Assembly (NCBI GenBank): GCA_032191485.1
Contig: JAVDOI010000010.1
Location: 6,689,318 to 6,753,317, forward strand
From: Leptoclinus maculatus
Lineage: Eukaryota; Chordata; Actinopteri; Perciformes; Stichaeidae
Direction: 5' to 3'
Length of the DNA stretch: 64,000 nucleotides
A model generated the notes under the pieces. The model saw only the letters and a program-made list of their open reading frames with translations, made no database searches and was not told the origin of the DNA. Of this stretch, positions 1 to 11,888 are shown piece after piece; the first letter of the stretch is position 1, and each line of letters starts with the position of its first letter. The translations under genes were made by a program, and so were the position numbers.

Positions 1-717
1 AACTGTGTTGCCATAATTCAGGAGCACACTTTGCTTTTTAAATGTTTCCCTTTCAGTGTTTGTGTGAACTTGGCTCTGCGCGCATTGTTGTATTTACTGT
101 GCAGATTGTAAAGTGTTCCGATAAGGAGGGACAAAGTCCATGAAGTCATATTTCTTGATGAAACAGCAGTTGAATCAACAGTGTGTCTGTTTTGTCTTCA
201 GCTCAAAGGAAAGTGTGACTGACATTTTTTTTTTTAAAACACTGCGGAAAATGTGCCTCCCCTCATTGTCCTGGAATGCTGAAGCAACAGGATTTATATG
301 GAAAAAAATACAGGAAACATTTGCGCTGTAGCAACATAGAAAACTACTTTAGTCAAGATGAAGGTTTTAGTTTGAAAGGATTTTTTAAAAACTCCTTCCA
401 GCAGACATTAGACACCACAAATACCACTAAGAGAGGATGCTAAATATTGACTTTGACAGTCCTATTACACATAGACCAAACACATATTTAGAGCTCAGCC
501 ACGTGACACCACCCTACACAGAACCTGCTGTGAAGCAAATCCCTGTTCAACCCTGAAGACACGCTCACACCAGTCACACCCAGAATCCACCTACTGTACT
601 CTCCCTGCAGACGGTGTGTTTATTTGTACAGATTCCTTAGCCTGAGAGGTGGTGAGAAACATGGCTGTTTATACATGAATGTTATATACAAGGATGACAC
701 ACATCCTACAGAAACCA

Positions 718-1190
718 AACCATATACAGGCAGGAGCTTAATGCCACAACTGGTAATAACATGTCCAACACACAACAACTGCAGTTCAGCCATCAGTGAC
801 TTTTCCAACTAAACAGGGTAAGTTTTGTTCACAAGTGCGGTCACAACTTCAAATCACATTTGACTTAAATCCAGCATGGATGATAAACTGTTCACACACG
901 TCTTCTTGAGAATTTGGCCCATTGGAAATAAATAGCTCCTCTATGTTTTATTGATACTGATCAAAGTTTTAGTACATTTTGCAGAATTAAAAGGAAGTGG
1001 GTTTGGATGACTGTTCCCACACACCATTTCAGTTTTGTGAAACTGTTAAAAAAGAAAGAATAATCTGGTCATCAGACAATCATATCACAACCAAAAGCAT
1101 GTGACATTTCCTCATTTGTACAAATGATACACCATATACAGGAAGGAGCTTAATGTCACAACTGTTAATAACATGTCCCAACACAACAAT
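718..1190. repeat. Diverged direct duplication, about 60 bp per copy
   Basis: Copies at about 718-780 and 1131-1190 share a core that starts CCATATACAGG and ends near AACATGTCC, with roughly eight differences. They are in the same orientation about 410 bp apart. Translated on the minus strand both copies give similar peptides, but the differences are not mainly synonymous, so I do not call them exons. Confidence 0.6.
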
Positions 1191-1846
1191 TGTTGAAAAA
1201 AAGAATATTTTCCTCATCCGTCTGATGTTTGTGTTGATGTGTGTGCGTCGCACAGCAACCAAAATATTCAAATAAGATTTGGCTGAAGGAGCTGAATGGA
1301 TCAGTGAAAAGACGAACCATCTAGCTTTCTCGTTTCTATCTCGAAGCTCATTGTTGTCTTCAAACACAGAATAGTTTGAGACCGCTTCGTTTCCTCCGTC
1401 CATTTCTGCATGTAAACAAGTTTATTTCTTATAAAACAGATCTTTGTTTTCACATAGAAGCTACACCAACACTGTGAACTCATTTGTTTATCTGACAACA
1501 CTGGTGCCAGACCGGAGTCGGGTGAGTCTCATCATCAAACAGGATGTGTACTGGCCTATATGTACTGTAGGCCGAGTTGCCGGCTGCCAGAGCCCCATTG
1601 TGCCAGACGCCGACAGCTGACTGATGCATATCCTCAGTGACAATACAAGCAAACCAAAACGGATTAGACTCTTATAGTCAGAGGCTTACGCTGCTATAAG
1701 TGATGCTAGTTCACTGAAGCAGAAATGTTCTCCCACTTTTCCAGTGAATTATCGGGACACCAAATTAAACTTAAATGACCAAACAATATGGTGTTGTTGT
1801 TTTTTTCTGCTACACCCCAATGTGTTAGAATGTGTATGACAAAGTT

Positions 1847-2237
1847 AAAGGAATAGCTCAACATCTTAGAAAAATAATCTTAGCCTACTGAATTTAGTCC
1901 CAATACTTTCATATTTGTCCGTTCCAAATGTCAGTTAGCTTATAGCTTAGCATTAACACTGGACGCAGGGGGAAACAGGTAGCTTGTCTCAGTCCAAACT
2001 AATGTGATGCAAAGACTGCAGGAAGTTACTGCACTCAGCAGTGAAATAAGAGCACCTGGTTGGTGGACTTTGTTACTTTGAGACAGAGCCAGGGTAGCTA
2101 TTTCCCCTTGTTTCTAGACTTTATGCTAAGCTAAGCTAACTAGCTGTACATTATTTAGGCTATTGTACAGAGTGATATTTTCTCATCTAACTAGAGAGCA
2201 AATCAGTATTTTTCCCAAAATGTTGAACTATTTCTTT
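1847..2237. repeat. Long inverted-repeat dispersed element (family A)
   Basis: The left end begins AAAGGAATAGCTCAACAT and the right end finishes ATGTTGAACTATTTCTTT, so the ends are inverted copies. The similarity continues inward through GCTTAGCTTAGCAT-type and CAGGGGGAAACAGGTAGC-type segments on both sides. This is a widespread spiny-rayed fish repeat that I know by sequence but cannot name with certainty. Related pieces lie near 3778, 5868, 47516 and 47690. Confidence 0.65.
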
Positions 2238-3675
2238 ATATGAATTTAATCAAATCTATCAACTTTGGCTTGTTGACGTTGGAGCAGCAAAATGACGTAT
2301 TTCAGCTTTCAAGCATTGAGTCAAATAAAAACAAAGTCTTAGTGTCAAACTTTTTTATTTTTTGGTATCCAAAATGTGTCTGAAGCACCGAGTATTGAAA
2401 ACAGTCAAGTACCAAAAAGGTTGCATTAAATATCTGGTATGATTTGTAATCTTGTTCTTATAGTTCTTGGTTTTAAATAAAATTGTGGCAGATTTTGAAC
2501 TATTTCGTTAAGACTGCTTGGTTTAAGACTACACCTTGAATTGGAGATTTTTGTTTTTGTTGTGTACGTGATTAACTGTGTTGGACACAGAAGGTCAACA
2601 GAATCACAAAAAAAACGCAAATGTCTCTAACCTTGGGTTGTCGTAAAAAACGGTAACTAGGATACCCACTCCCACCCTTTCTGTATACAGGTTCAGTTTA
2701 ATGACGGAAAGGTTAAAGCCGGTGAGCTGCACCCTGGTGATTGTGGAGTGCTGTGAGAGGAGATAGCAGTGGCCTTTCATCAATGTCAACCACTAATGGT
2801 TGTTTGCCATCGTGCTGATTTAAACTGCCAACCAACACTGAACATCAACTTCATCAAGTCCATGAAAACTCTACTGAAAGAGAGTTTGACCGATTTGTGC
2901 TTTTATAGATCTCGGTTTCTTCTCTGGATTGTGGCGCATCGTGAAATCATAATCTTTGCTGGGAAGTCCATCTCCAAGTTATCATGAATCTTCCTGGGTG
3001 AGTACGCAGGCAGATAAGGACTGCACAGGTGATATAAAGGCATTTGAACGCGAAGAAGGAAGCTCTCAGTGGCATAAACACAGATAACCTGGATTGTCCA
3101 CCAGTCTGACCCTCAGGATGACGACATCCGAGATGGTTAAACATTAATTTTAAATAGATCACATTTTGTTGGAATTACCGCAGTATATGGAGCGCGATGA
3201 GTTAGGTCGTTCAGCACCAAGGCACAGAATAAACAGGGAATCAAACTCTATTGTGCCTGAACCTGATGCGTTTCTGCTCTGTTGAATTAGCTGTTAACTC
3301 GGCGAAGCAGCATAACCCACAGTTATCAAACAGCAAACAAGGATCTTGTTGCTTTGATTGTACCACTATTACTTTATTGTACAGTACATCACCCATGGGT
3401 TATACTCAATAAACACTCCCGCCCATGCATTGACAGCTGTGGTTAACTCATGTGCCAGACAGCCCTTTACACCCCACACCCCCACAGCTCTGGTGTGTGT
3501 GCACCAGGGTGGTTAACATCGACCTGAAATAACCCCGGCACACACGCCTGGCTCTAGTTTCTAGAACGGCAACTAGTGTGCTCTGTTTTTTTGCAAACCA
3601 TGCAATTAACCTCTACGCTCAAACTTACTCAAGTGAAACTTATTGTAAATCAATTAACAGTCAGGTGTCTTTAGT

Positions 3676-3775
3676 GTTGGAAGATGTATTCAGATCCTTC
3701 TCTTAAGAAAAAGTAGTATTATCACACAATGGGAAAAAGCATTCTATTAGAAAAGTCCCGCAGTACAATTTTTTT
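3676..3775 (+). repeat. Truncated dispersed repeat (family B)
   Basis: The segment GTATTCAGATCCTT followed by AAGTAGTATTATCACAC resembles a common teleost dispersed repeat whose fuller relative lies near 56690-57215. Only the first part is present here. Confidence 0.45.
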
Positions 3776-3777
3776 CT

Positions 3778-4440
3778 TAAAGAAATATCACTGGTGGAAA
3801 GATGAGAAGATTGAGACCACTCTCTAATCTGTTCATTAAATATGAGACAACAACCAGCAGCTGGTTTGCTTAGCTTAGCACAAAGACTGGAGACAGGGGG
3901 GGGAGCAACTAGCTCTGCCCGAAAGTAATTAAATCATCCCACCACCACCTCTAAAGCTAATAAATAATGACTTGTTTGTTTAATCTGTTGTGCAAAGTGT
4001 AAAAAACATTGTGTGTGGAACTACTTTTTGGCCGGGAGCAGTGACTTCCTGGTGTTGTTGTCATCCATATTTTTACAATAATATATCAAATGACAATGTG
4101 AAAACACTGTGAAAGGAGTCGCTCGTAGCAATGATTTGCCTCTCAACTGAATCTGCAGCTCCACTCGAGTTTCAGATGGTTGTTCAGCTGTCTGTCCCAC
4201 AACGTTACCATTTCGGTTCACTCTCACCTCTCTCATAGTGTCGTTTTCGGCTGCAGCAGACTTCTGTTTTCAGTGGAAAAGTTCTAAAAACCCACTGCAC
4301 GCAGCAAATAGCAGTCAGACACAGTTAGCGACCAGCAGGTGAACATAGTGGAGCATTTAACAGCTGAAGAGCTAGAATTTTCCATCAGGAGATGGTGGAA
4401 ATCAAAAGAAGAGAGGAGGAGAGAAGATAAAAGAGAGTTC
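3778..4440 (+). repeat. Dispersed element, family A copy
   Basis: It carries the family A landmarks in order: GATGAGAAGATTGAGACCAC, GCTTAGCTTAGCACAAAGAC, ACAGGGGGGG, CACCTCTAAAGCTAATAAA and GGCCGGGAGCAGTGACTTCC. The part after about 4060 is less certain but still resembles the inner part of the fuller form. There is no coding capacity. Confidence 0.55.
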
Positions 4441-4807
4441 ATTTTGTATTTATTGAACATTTATTAGAAATATTGTTGATAATATTACCACAGTGAGCGC
4501 AGGGTACATTGAGGAATGACACGGAGGCAAGTCAGGTAACGAGAAGTGACACAGAGACTCACATTATCATCAATGCAGCATTGGATGTTTCTGTGAGTAA
4601 ATATCATGTTGATGTTGCTTCTGCACAATATACCAATAAAGCTTTTGAAAACCTTCTGTGATGAAGGCCGACACCGAGTGTCTTATTGGAAACTAGCTTA
4701 GCTTTCTAAGATGCATCGTTTAATTGATTCTTAGAAACCTGTGACTTCACAGTGTGCATGTGTTTGCACCTAGACTGAAGCCTGACCAGTTAATATACAG
4801 ATAAATT

Positions 4808-4838
4808 ACATTATTATTATTATTATTATTATTATTAG
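4808..4838. repeat. (ATT)n microsatellite
   Basis: About ten uninterrupted ATT units. Confidence 0.9.
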
Positions 4839-5508
4839 AATATGAGTCTCCTAAATGTGAATGTGGGCTTTTTGTTTTATTAGAAAAAAGCCAATTCAGT
4901 TGTTCTTTCACTCTTCTTCTACATTTACTTTTGCACTTTGTTGAGTCTATATTATTTTGAACACTGCTTAGTTTATGTATTTGTTGTACTCTTATTTAAA
5001 ATCTGTGCATTAGCTTGTATAGAGTAGGGAGCATCTTCCACTGTTTTAAGATTGTACAAAAAAGACAAAGCCAGAAGGGGAAGTCTGTTGAACACGGTCA
5101 TAATTTGTGTGAAACATCATCAGCTGCTTCGATACAAAAGTGAGAACTGCCATTTGTCTTGCACAAAAAAAACATGTCGATATTGTGCGGCTGTGGACAC
5201 TCAGTGTATTCAGGAAGTTCCATAGAGGAACTAGAGCTCAGTTGCTTGGCACGCGATATACCACAAAGACAACCACATCCCCTGAAGTGAAATGGTTGAC
5301 ATATAAAAAGTCAGCTAAAGGAAAGCAGAAAGACAGAGAGGGTCCAAAATGGAAAAGGCCTAAAAACTCAAATGACCAGTCACAGCAGCTTGAGGTGATC
5401 TGTTAATGCATGAAAGATGTCATTTTAGAAACCCCACCCCCGCTACATTAGAGGAGGACAGGCAGGTTGGTCTGACAGAAATAAATTGCCGTCTTTGTCT
5501 CCAGCGGC

Positions 5509-5509
<1 letters not shown>

Positions 5510-5546
<37 letters not shown>
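5510..5546. repeat. (CA)n microsatellite
   Basis: About eighteen uninterrupted CA units. Confidence 0.95.
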
Positions 5547-5548
<2 letters not shown>

Positions 5549-5867
5549 CATAAACCTTCTATCGCAGACAAACACAGAAAGAAAAAAACCTCCAATAGCT
5601 GCTGAAGCTTGTATGTAGGCAGGAAATCACTGAGTCATTTATAGCATTAAAGAAACCTGCAGGTCCGCATGCCAAACCAAACACTACATATGATCTGCAG
5701 CAAGCGATTAAAGCTCATGTAACCATTATTGTCCTGTGTGATCTCTCTGTAGTGCAGTAGTCTTGAGAGACTAATTGTAAGGTGTCCCTGGGCACAGATA
5801 CAGAAAAGCCCTCACCCCTCCTATTTGGCAGCAAGGATGGAGAGGAAAAAAATCAACCTCTCAGCAC

Positions 5868-6097
5868 CTCCTGCTCTCTAATTAACACATTATATCTCAT
5901 TTACTTAATCTGCACAAAAACAAAAAAAACATCAATTTATGGTACTACTGTTTGTTGGCTGTGTCCCTCACTTCCTGTATTCATGTCTCCTTGCTGCAGC
6001 TGTTATTAAACCAATAGATACCAGCCTCATGACCAACTCTTGGCAAGAAAGCAAAACACACAAACGCACATTTCCCAAAATGTCAAACTATTCCTTT
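5868..6097. repeat. Dispersed element, family A fragment
   Basis: It contains CTAATTAACACATTATATCT, CACTTCCTGTATTC, CTTGGCAAGAAAGC and the terminal CCCAAAATGTCAAACTATTC. The last is the inverted family A end also seen near 2220. Confidence 0.5.
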
Positions 6098-7397
6098 AGA
6101 AAGGACCCAGATATAGATCAGATGCAACAAACATGATCGGAACATCCCTGCTTTTGACTGAAGTGGATGTTGGAACGTGGTTGTCCGAATCAGAATTAGC
6201 AATAGAAAGAGTTTGTTTACTTTCCTGTTCTGTAATAACATACAATGTCCCAGCTTTTTAAATAAAATAATTTGGATTCCGTACATCTTTAAAGCTTTGT
6301 TAACTCATACAAATAGTCTTACCGGGACTTAATCTGATGACTAAAGCCTAAAGGAGTAAAACTCATTCTAAAACTCTCCAGAGCCCAAACATGTCTGATG
6401 TTGTTCTTATATAAACTACATGAGCGTGCCAAATCCACCATTACCAGCTTGAGACTTTATTAGACTCTGCATGACTCCCTCCCAAGACCCTGAGCCACAA
6501 ATTCTTCTCCTGGACAGGAAGCTGCCAGTTGTTCTGGCAACACGATCCCACAGTCTCCAGCAGCATGGGAACAGCCAAACAGATGTTAGTGAAAGCAGGG
6601 CTTCACGTTTCTCTGGAGAATAACTAACACACACAGTAGTAGACAAGAATACTTCTATAAAAACACATTTTATTCACTTAACTTATTTAAAATGGTGTAG
6701 AATATATATATATATAAATATTAGGTTAGATTCAACATGAAATGTTACATTTCTACAGCATGAAACAACATCACCGTCCATCATTTACAGAGTAGTGGTG
6801 ATCTAAACTCATCATTTATCTTTTCCCTGACACACAGTATTGCAGCTTGATTTCAATAATACACACCAACGGGACAGATTAAATGACGAGATGTGAAGGA
6901 ATGTATATTACATGAACCCTGGCAAAAGCACGACACCAATGTAAACAGCTCCTCTCTTCTCCGGCGTCTCCTTGGCCACACAGCTTCATGTCTCCTTGAC
7001 GTCCCTCTGAAAAGTGAAAAGGAAACGCTATGATCTATGGAAGCTGTAAATATCCGTTCCATGCTGATTTCTAGATTAAGGAACATGAAATCTGTTTTCT
7101 GGATCAGCGTCTTACTATTTAAAGTTAGAAGTTAGTGGAGCTCATTTTTAAAAAAAAGATTTGTTTAGCAGTCAAAGTCAAAGTTCAGCTTGTTTTCTTA
7201 TGTTACCAGAACAGTCGATCAAACCAAACCGACACAGTCCAGATGAAGCAGATTAGCTGCATTCATTAACGTGCGGCTTGATTGGTCAGTGGGCTAGCGT
7301 GACTGTTGTGAAACTAACTAGCAGAACTTTGTAGTAGTAAGAGTTAAAGTTTAAAGAGCTGTAAGAAGTTTTTACGTGACATTACATTTTTAGCGTT

Positions 7398-8060
7398 TTG
7401 ACATGTTTGGCGGTGACAATCCCAATACCTGCTGCCTCTGTCGAGCGGACATTTTCAGCCCTCAAACGCATTAAAACGTATTCAAGAAATACAACTGGGG
7501 AGGCTCCACTGTCTTCACTGGCGTCCATGAATCGAGAAGGACTTCTTACTGGAACTAAAACACACGGATGTACTGAACAACCGTGAGATTAAACTCTTTG
7601 TAATCAAAGAAAGGAGGATGGAGTTTGTCTTTAAATAGTGAACAGCAGCTTTGGTAAGTGAACTGCTTTTGTTTTTACATCTGTAGTAGCGTTACTACTG
7701 TATTCATTTTTCTATTGTGTCGTTTTTATGACATGGTTAATATTGTTCCCTCTGATGTGAATAATATTTGAATGGTGCCCTTGAGTGTGTGGCAGAACAA
7801 GAACATGATGCAGCGAAAAAGCCACGTAATTTTTTTCCCAGAGCAGATGAGTACTTCCTATTTTCTTGTTGCTTATTCTTCAGTGTGTAAAGACCTTTAA
7901 ACTCTTAACAAATAATAACTACCGGTAAGTATGTTATTTTCTAACTTTGATTAACTACTAATACAGTGGCATCTAGTTAATTATTAGCAAATGTTGTCCT
8001 GAGCCAATACTAAGGATCAGTATCGGGGCCGATCAGGGCATATTTTAATGGCTCTGTATT
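7398..8060 (+). mobile_element. hAT-superfamily transposase remnant (C-terminal dimerisation region)
   Basis: The plus-strand frame at 7398-7586 reads IPIPAASVERTFSALKRIKT and continues to a short Leu/Ser-rich tail. This is the conserved hAT dimerisation block (family knowledge: an ASVERxFSALxxIKT-type motif near the transposase C-terminus). Only about 60 residues remain and no catalytic or zinc-finger region lies upstream, so the element is dead. The right limit is uncertain. An 87-bp segment at 7711-7797 recurs at 10888-10974 inside CCDC18, which suggests it belongs to the 3' part of the same element. Confidence 0.75.
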
Positions 8061-8112
8061 GGCGAAAATAAAGCAGATTAAAATGTAAGCACTCTTTTGA
8101 TTAACGGACTAA

Positions 8113-10274
8113 TCATTGTACATCAGACAGGTGTGGGGTTGTTACCTGGAGTGTGAGCATGCGTCCGGTCTGTGACAGCCCCGTGGAGCTCCATAAAGAA
8201 GGATCCTCCTGCATGGCTAACGTCTGGTTAACAAACCTCAGCATCCCCGTGAGTGAACCCATGTCCACCTCCTCCTCCTCCTCCTCCTCCTGACCCACCA
8301 GAGTGCACACAGACTCCCTCCTCGACTCGCTCGTCAGCTCATCGTCCCTCCCCTGCATGGAGGTGGCGTCCGTGTTGAGGTTTACGCCATCCCGCCTGTC
8401 CACCATGTATGTGAGGGGATTGAAGGAGAGGTCAGAGGTCGCCGTGGCCTCCGTGTCGCTGAGGCCCTGCCAGCTGTGGTCCGCTGTGTCCGGGAAGGAG
8501 GTGACGGAGGGGGAGGTGGACTCCCACGGATGCTTGCCCAAAGCCTCCCTGAGTGTGGCCTTCAGACTCAGAGGGAGATCCAGAGAGGAGTCGATGCTGC
8601 TTCTCTGCAGCCAGTCACATGTTTGGTGGCTCTCGGTTTGGCTGGACTGATGAGGGGAAGAGACGGGCTGAAGGTATGTGTGAGCAGGGGGCGATGAGCC
8701 AGCTCGTGCGTGTGTCGGGGAGAGGAGGCGACTCGACTGAGCGTGTTTAGAAGAAGGGAGAGTCGTTTGCAGCTTTTGTGGGGAGGCGGGAGGGAAGTGG
8801 GCAGAGGAGGAGTTCTCTGGGGAGCGTGCGAGTGTGTGCAGAGCGGGCAGGGAGACTGTGTGATGGTACAGATGCGTGCGTTCAGCAGCTCGCTCCAGAC
8901 AGGAGATCCTGGCTTGGAGGCGGGTCGCTTCAGAATCCTGAAGAAGGACAAAGAAAATGTAAAGATACACTTCCACAATGCAACGTTCACTCACACATCT
9001 AAGAACTCTACCTTGATGAGCAGGGACTCGTTGGACGTCTCCATGGACTTCTTGGAGGCCTGCAGCTGAGTCTGGAGCTGACCGACCTGGACTTTGGCTT
9101 GATTTAACTGGGTGCTGAGCTGCTCCAGCTGGGCGTGGAGGTGACTATTCTGGGCTCTGGTCTGCTCATACAGAATCCTGCTTTGCTCCAGCTGGGTTTT
9201 AGTCTGAAGGAGCTGCGTCTGAGTCTGGTCTCTCTGTGTTTGGAGTTGACCGACTTGGTTGCGAGTGCGATCCAATTGCGTCTTGGTTTGCTCCAGTTGG
9301 GTTTTGGCTTCCTCCAGTTGGTTCTGGCTCTGCTGAAGTTTAGCTGCAAGCTGCTCCTGGGAGGAGAGCATGGTGGAGGAGATTTGCTCGGAGACTTTGA
9401 GGAGCTGGCCGCGAGTCTGCTGCAGGGACTCCAGCTGGAGGCGGGAGGGGAAACAGACAAGACGAGACGAGACAGGTTTGGTTTTAATGATATGCAGCTT
9501 GATATGCTGCTCCGATAAAAATATGATCCGCCACCTTTTTAAGTAACCAGGTCAAGTAATCCCAGAGGTTACAAGAAAGTAAACAAATAGCAGGAATGAA
9601 GATGTTATCAGCTGTGTCATGTGTGGGAGAAATGAGGTCATAAGATGAGGAACTGAAGTTGAAAAAAAAGAAGGAACTCACACGGTGGGGTTGACGTTTC
9701 TAAAGAAAAAAAGAGGAAAGCAAAATAGAAAGGAAGAGACAGTGACGACCAGAGAGACCTTTATCACGTAGACGGAAGGAGACGAATAGAAAGCCTACTG
9801 AGAGACGACGCACTGTCAGCGATGCTTCTGACCGAGTGAAGTCAGGTTCTTGTGATAACAGTATAATTATACAAGCTTATAAACACGAGCTTATCACAAA
9901 TTATTATCATTAATTGGATCTAATGCTCAGCCAAGAGCCAAGTCTTGCAGAACAACTGCACTACAGCGTCAAGGTTTCCCTCTCACCAGTCGCTTTACAT
10001 TTTCTATCCCAAAATAGAACTTCTCAAGTGAAACTTGACTTGTCTAGTCTAGTTGTCTCCATTTTCATAGACTGATTTGCTGCATTACGTGGAGGAAGAC
10101 ACCACCAGGCTTGAAGCCTCAGTAGGTACTGTACCTCCTTGCCATGCTGCTCCCTCTCCAAGTCCAGCTCCAGCTCTAAAGACGTGACCATGGTCTGCAG
10201 CTCGGCCTCCGACTGCAGCCAGTGGGCCTCCTTCAGAGCCAGCTCCTCCTCCACAGCGCCCAGCCTGACCTCCT

Positions 10275-10309
<35 letters not shown>

Positions 10310-10555
10310 ACTGGTAGTAGAAGCACAGCCCATGAAGGGAGGAGAACTGTCTGTCTCAAAAACTCATTCCTTCTTTTATTTGAACTTGAACACCAAAGAA
10401 TGAATCATAATTGATTGTGCTTTACCTTCTCTTTGGTCTGCAGCTTGGTGGCGTCCAACTCTCTGGTCAAAGCCTCACAGTGACGTTGACTTTCTTCAAG
10501 TTCTTGCAGTAAAGTGTGAAGTTTTTGCTGACAAACACGCAGCTCCTGGGACTCC

Positions 10556-10600
<45 letters not shown>

Positions 10601-11808
10601 TATATCAACATACAATTTGATGATATACATTATAACACACCTAATTTTAGGTAAGTGTCTGACTTCATTTATTAATTCACTTTTTGCTGCGCTGGTTCTG
10701 AAAGAGAATTTTAAAAACCGCTTATAGAAGTAAGAAAATAAGTTCAGACTATTTTGTCACAAAAAGTAAAATATTTGAAGTTTTATGAAGTTAAAACACA
10801 CAATAAATACAACAAAAACGTATACAGTCTTTGTATAATCAGGGATTAACTGTCGCTGACAGTGTTTCATTATCAATTTCATATTTTTCTATCGTGTGGT
10901 TTTTATGACATGGTTAATATTGTTCCCTCTGATGTGAATAATATTTGAATGGTGCCCTTGAGTGTGTGGCAGAATGCGTGTTGAATCGTGTTATTTGGGT
11001 TTTATGGTATTCTACCTGCTGTGACTGGTTCTTGTCATTGTGTTAATTACATTGATTTTGACTATATGCATTGTCCGTTAATGACGAAGCATCCCGTCAT
11101 GCTGCGTCATAGTGATAGACCTGCATCCTTTATAGTTTTGCGTGTATTCATGTATCTGCACTCTGCAGTTAGAGTATTTGTAGCCCTCATAGGTGTTGAG
11201 CTTCATGTAACATTTTATTTCACTTGTCAAATGTTGCAGTGTGATGTGAATATGAGGTTTTTACACGAATAAATAATAACCCGTAGCTGGGTCATAATGA
11301 GGTTATTAGGAGGTGGTTCAACTGTAGTAGGAAAGCACTGAAGGTCCAGGTATAAAATGCACAGCCCGCCACTGTACAGTACAGATAATACATTTGCTGC
11401 TGGCTGTCCATCAACCAATGGAGATCTCTCGTCCTATTCTCCTCTAAAGATATTGAGTTATGCTTCTGCTTTAAACATTCAGTTAGTCAAAAAGATTCTC
11501 TCCAAAAGTCTTTGAAGGCCGAGTTGGTAAAACATTTCCTGTTATTCTGTGTGTGCTCCTGACCTTCATGTGTCTGTCCGTGAGCTCCCTCTGTGCGTCT
11601 CTCAGCTCTCTCTCTCTGGCCTGCAGGCTCTGCTGCAAAGACTCCACCTTCCTCTCCATCTCCTGCTTGTGCTCTCTGATGACCACTTCCAGCTGAGCCA
11701 GCTGAGGATGACGGGGACGGATTAAAAAAAAAACACACAAATAAAACACACGAGTAGAGATGGTAGCAAAACATATTCTACAAATAAAATGAAATAAACC
11801 GAAAAAGG

Positions 11809-11888
<80 letters not shown>

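Larger units (their letters stand above)
1..7397. other. Intergenic region without a supported gene
   Basis: I see no open frame here with a recognisable protein family or a convincing exon chain. The stretch is AT-rich and holds dispersed teleost repeats, two microsatellites and a short direct duplication, listed separately. An AATAAA near 4633 on the plus strand could end a transcript coming from upstream, but nothing else supports one. On the minus strand an AATAAA at 6669-6674 lies 1.4 kb beyond the CCDC18 stop and could be its distal polyadenylation signal; this is weak. Confidence 0.5.

Noticed and set aside
5140..5406. 88-residue Lys-rich frame
   Set aside because: No family resemblance, no splice context and AT-rich repeat surroundings; length alone is not evidence.
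8303..9069. Several plus-strand frames over the CCDC18 3' exons
   Set aside because: Antisense or frame-shifted readings of exons that match CCDC18 on the minus strand.
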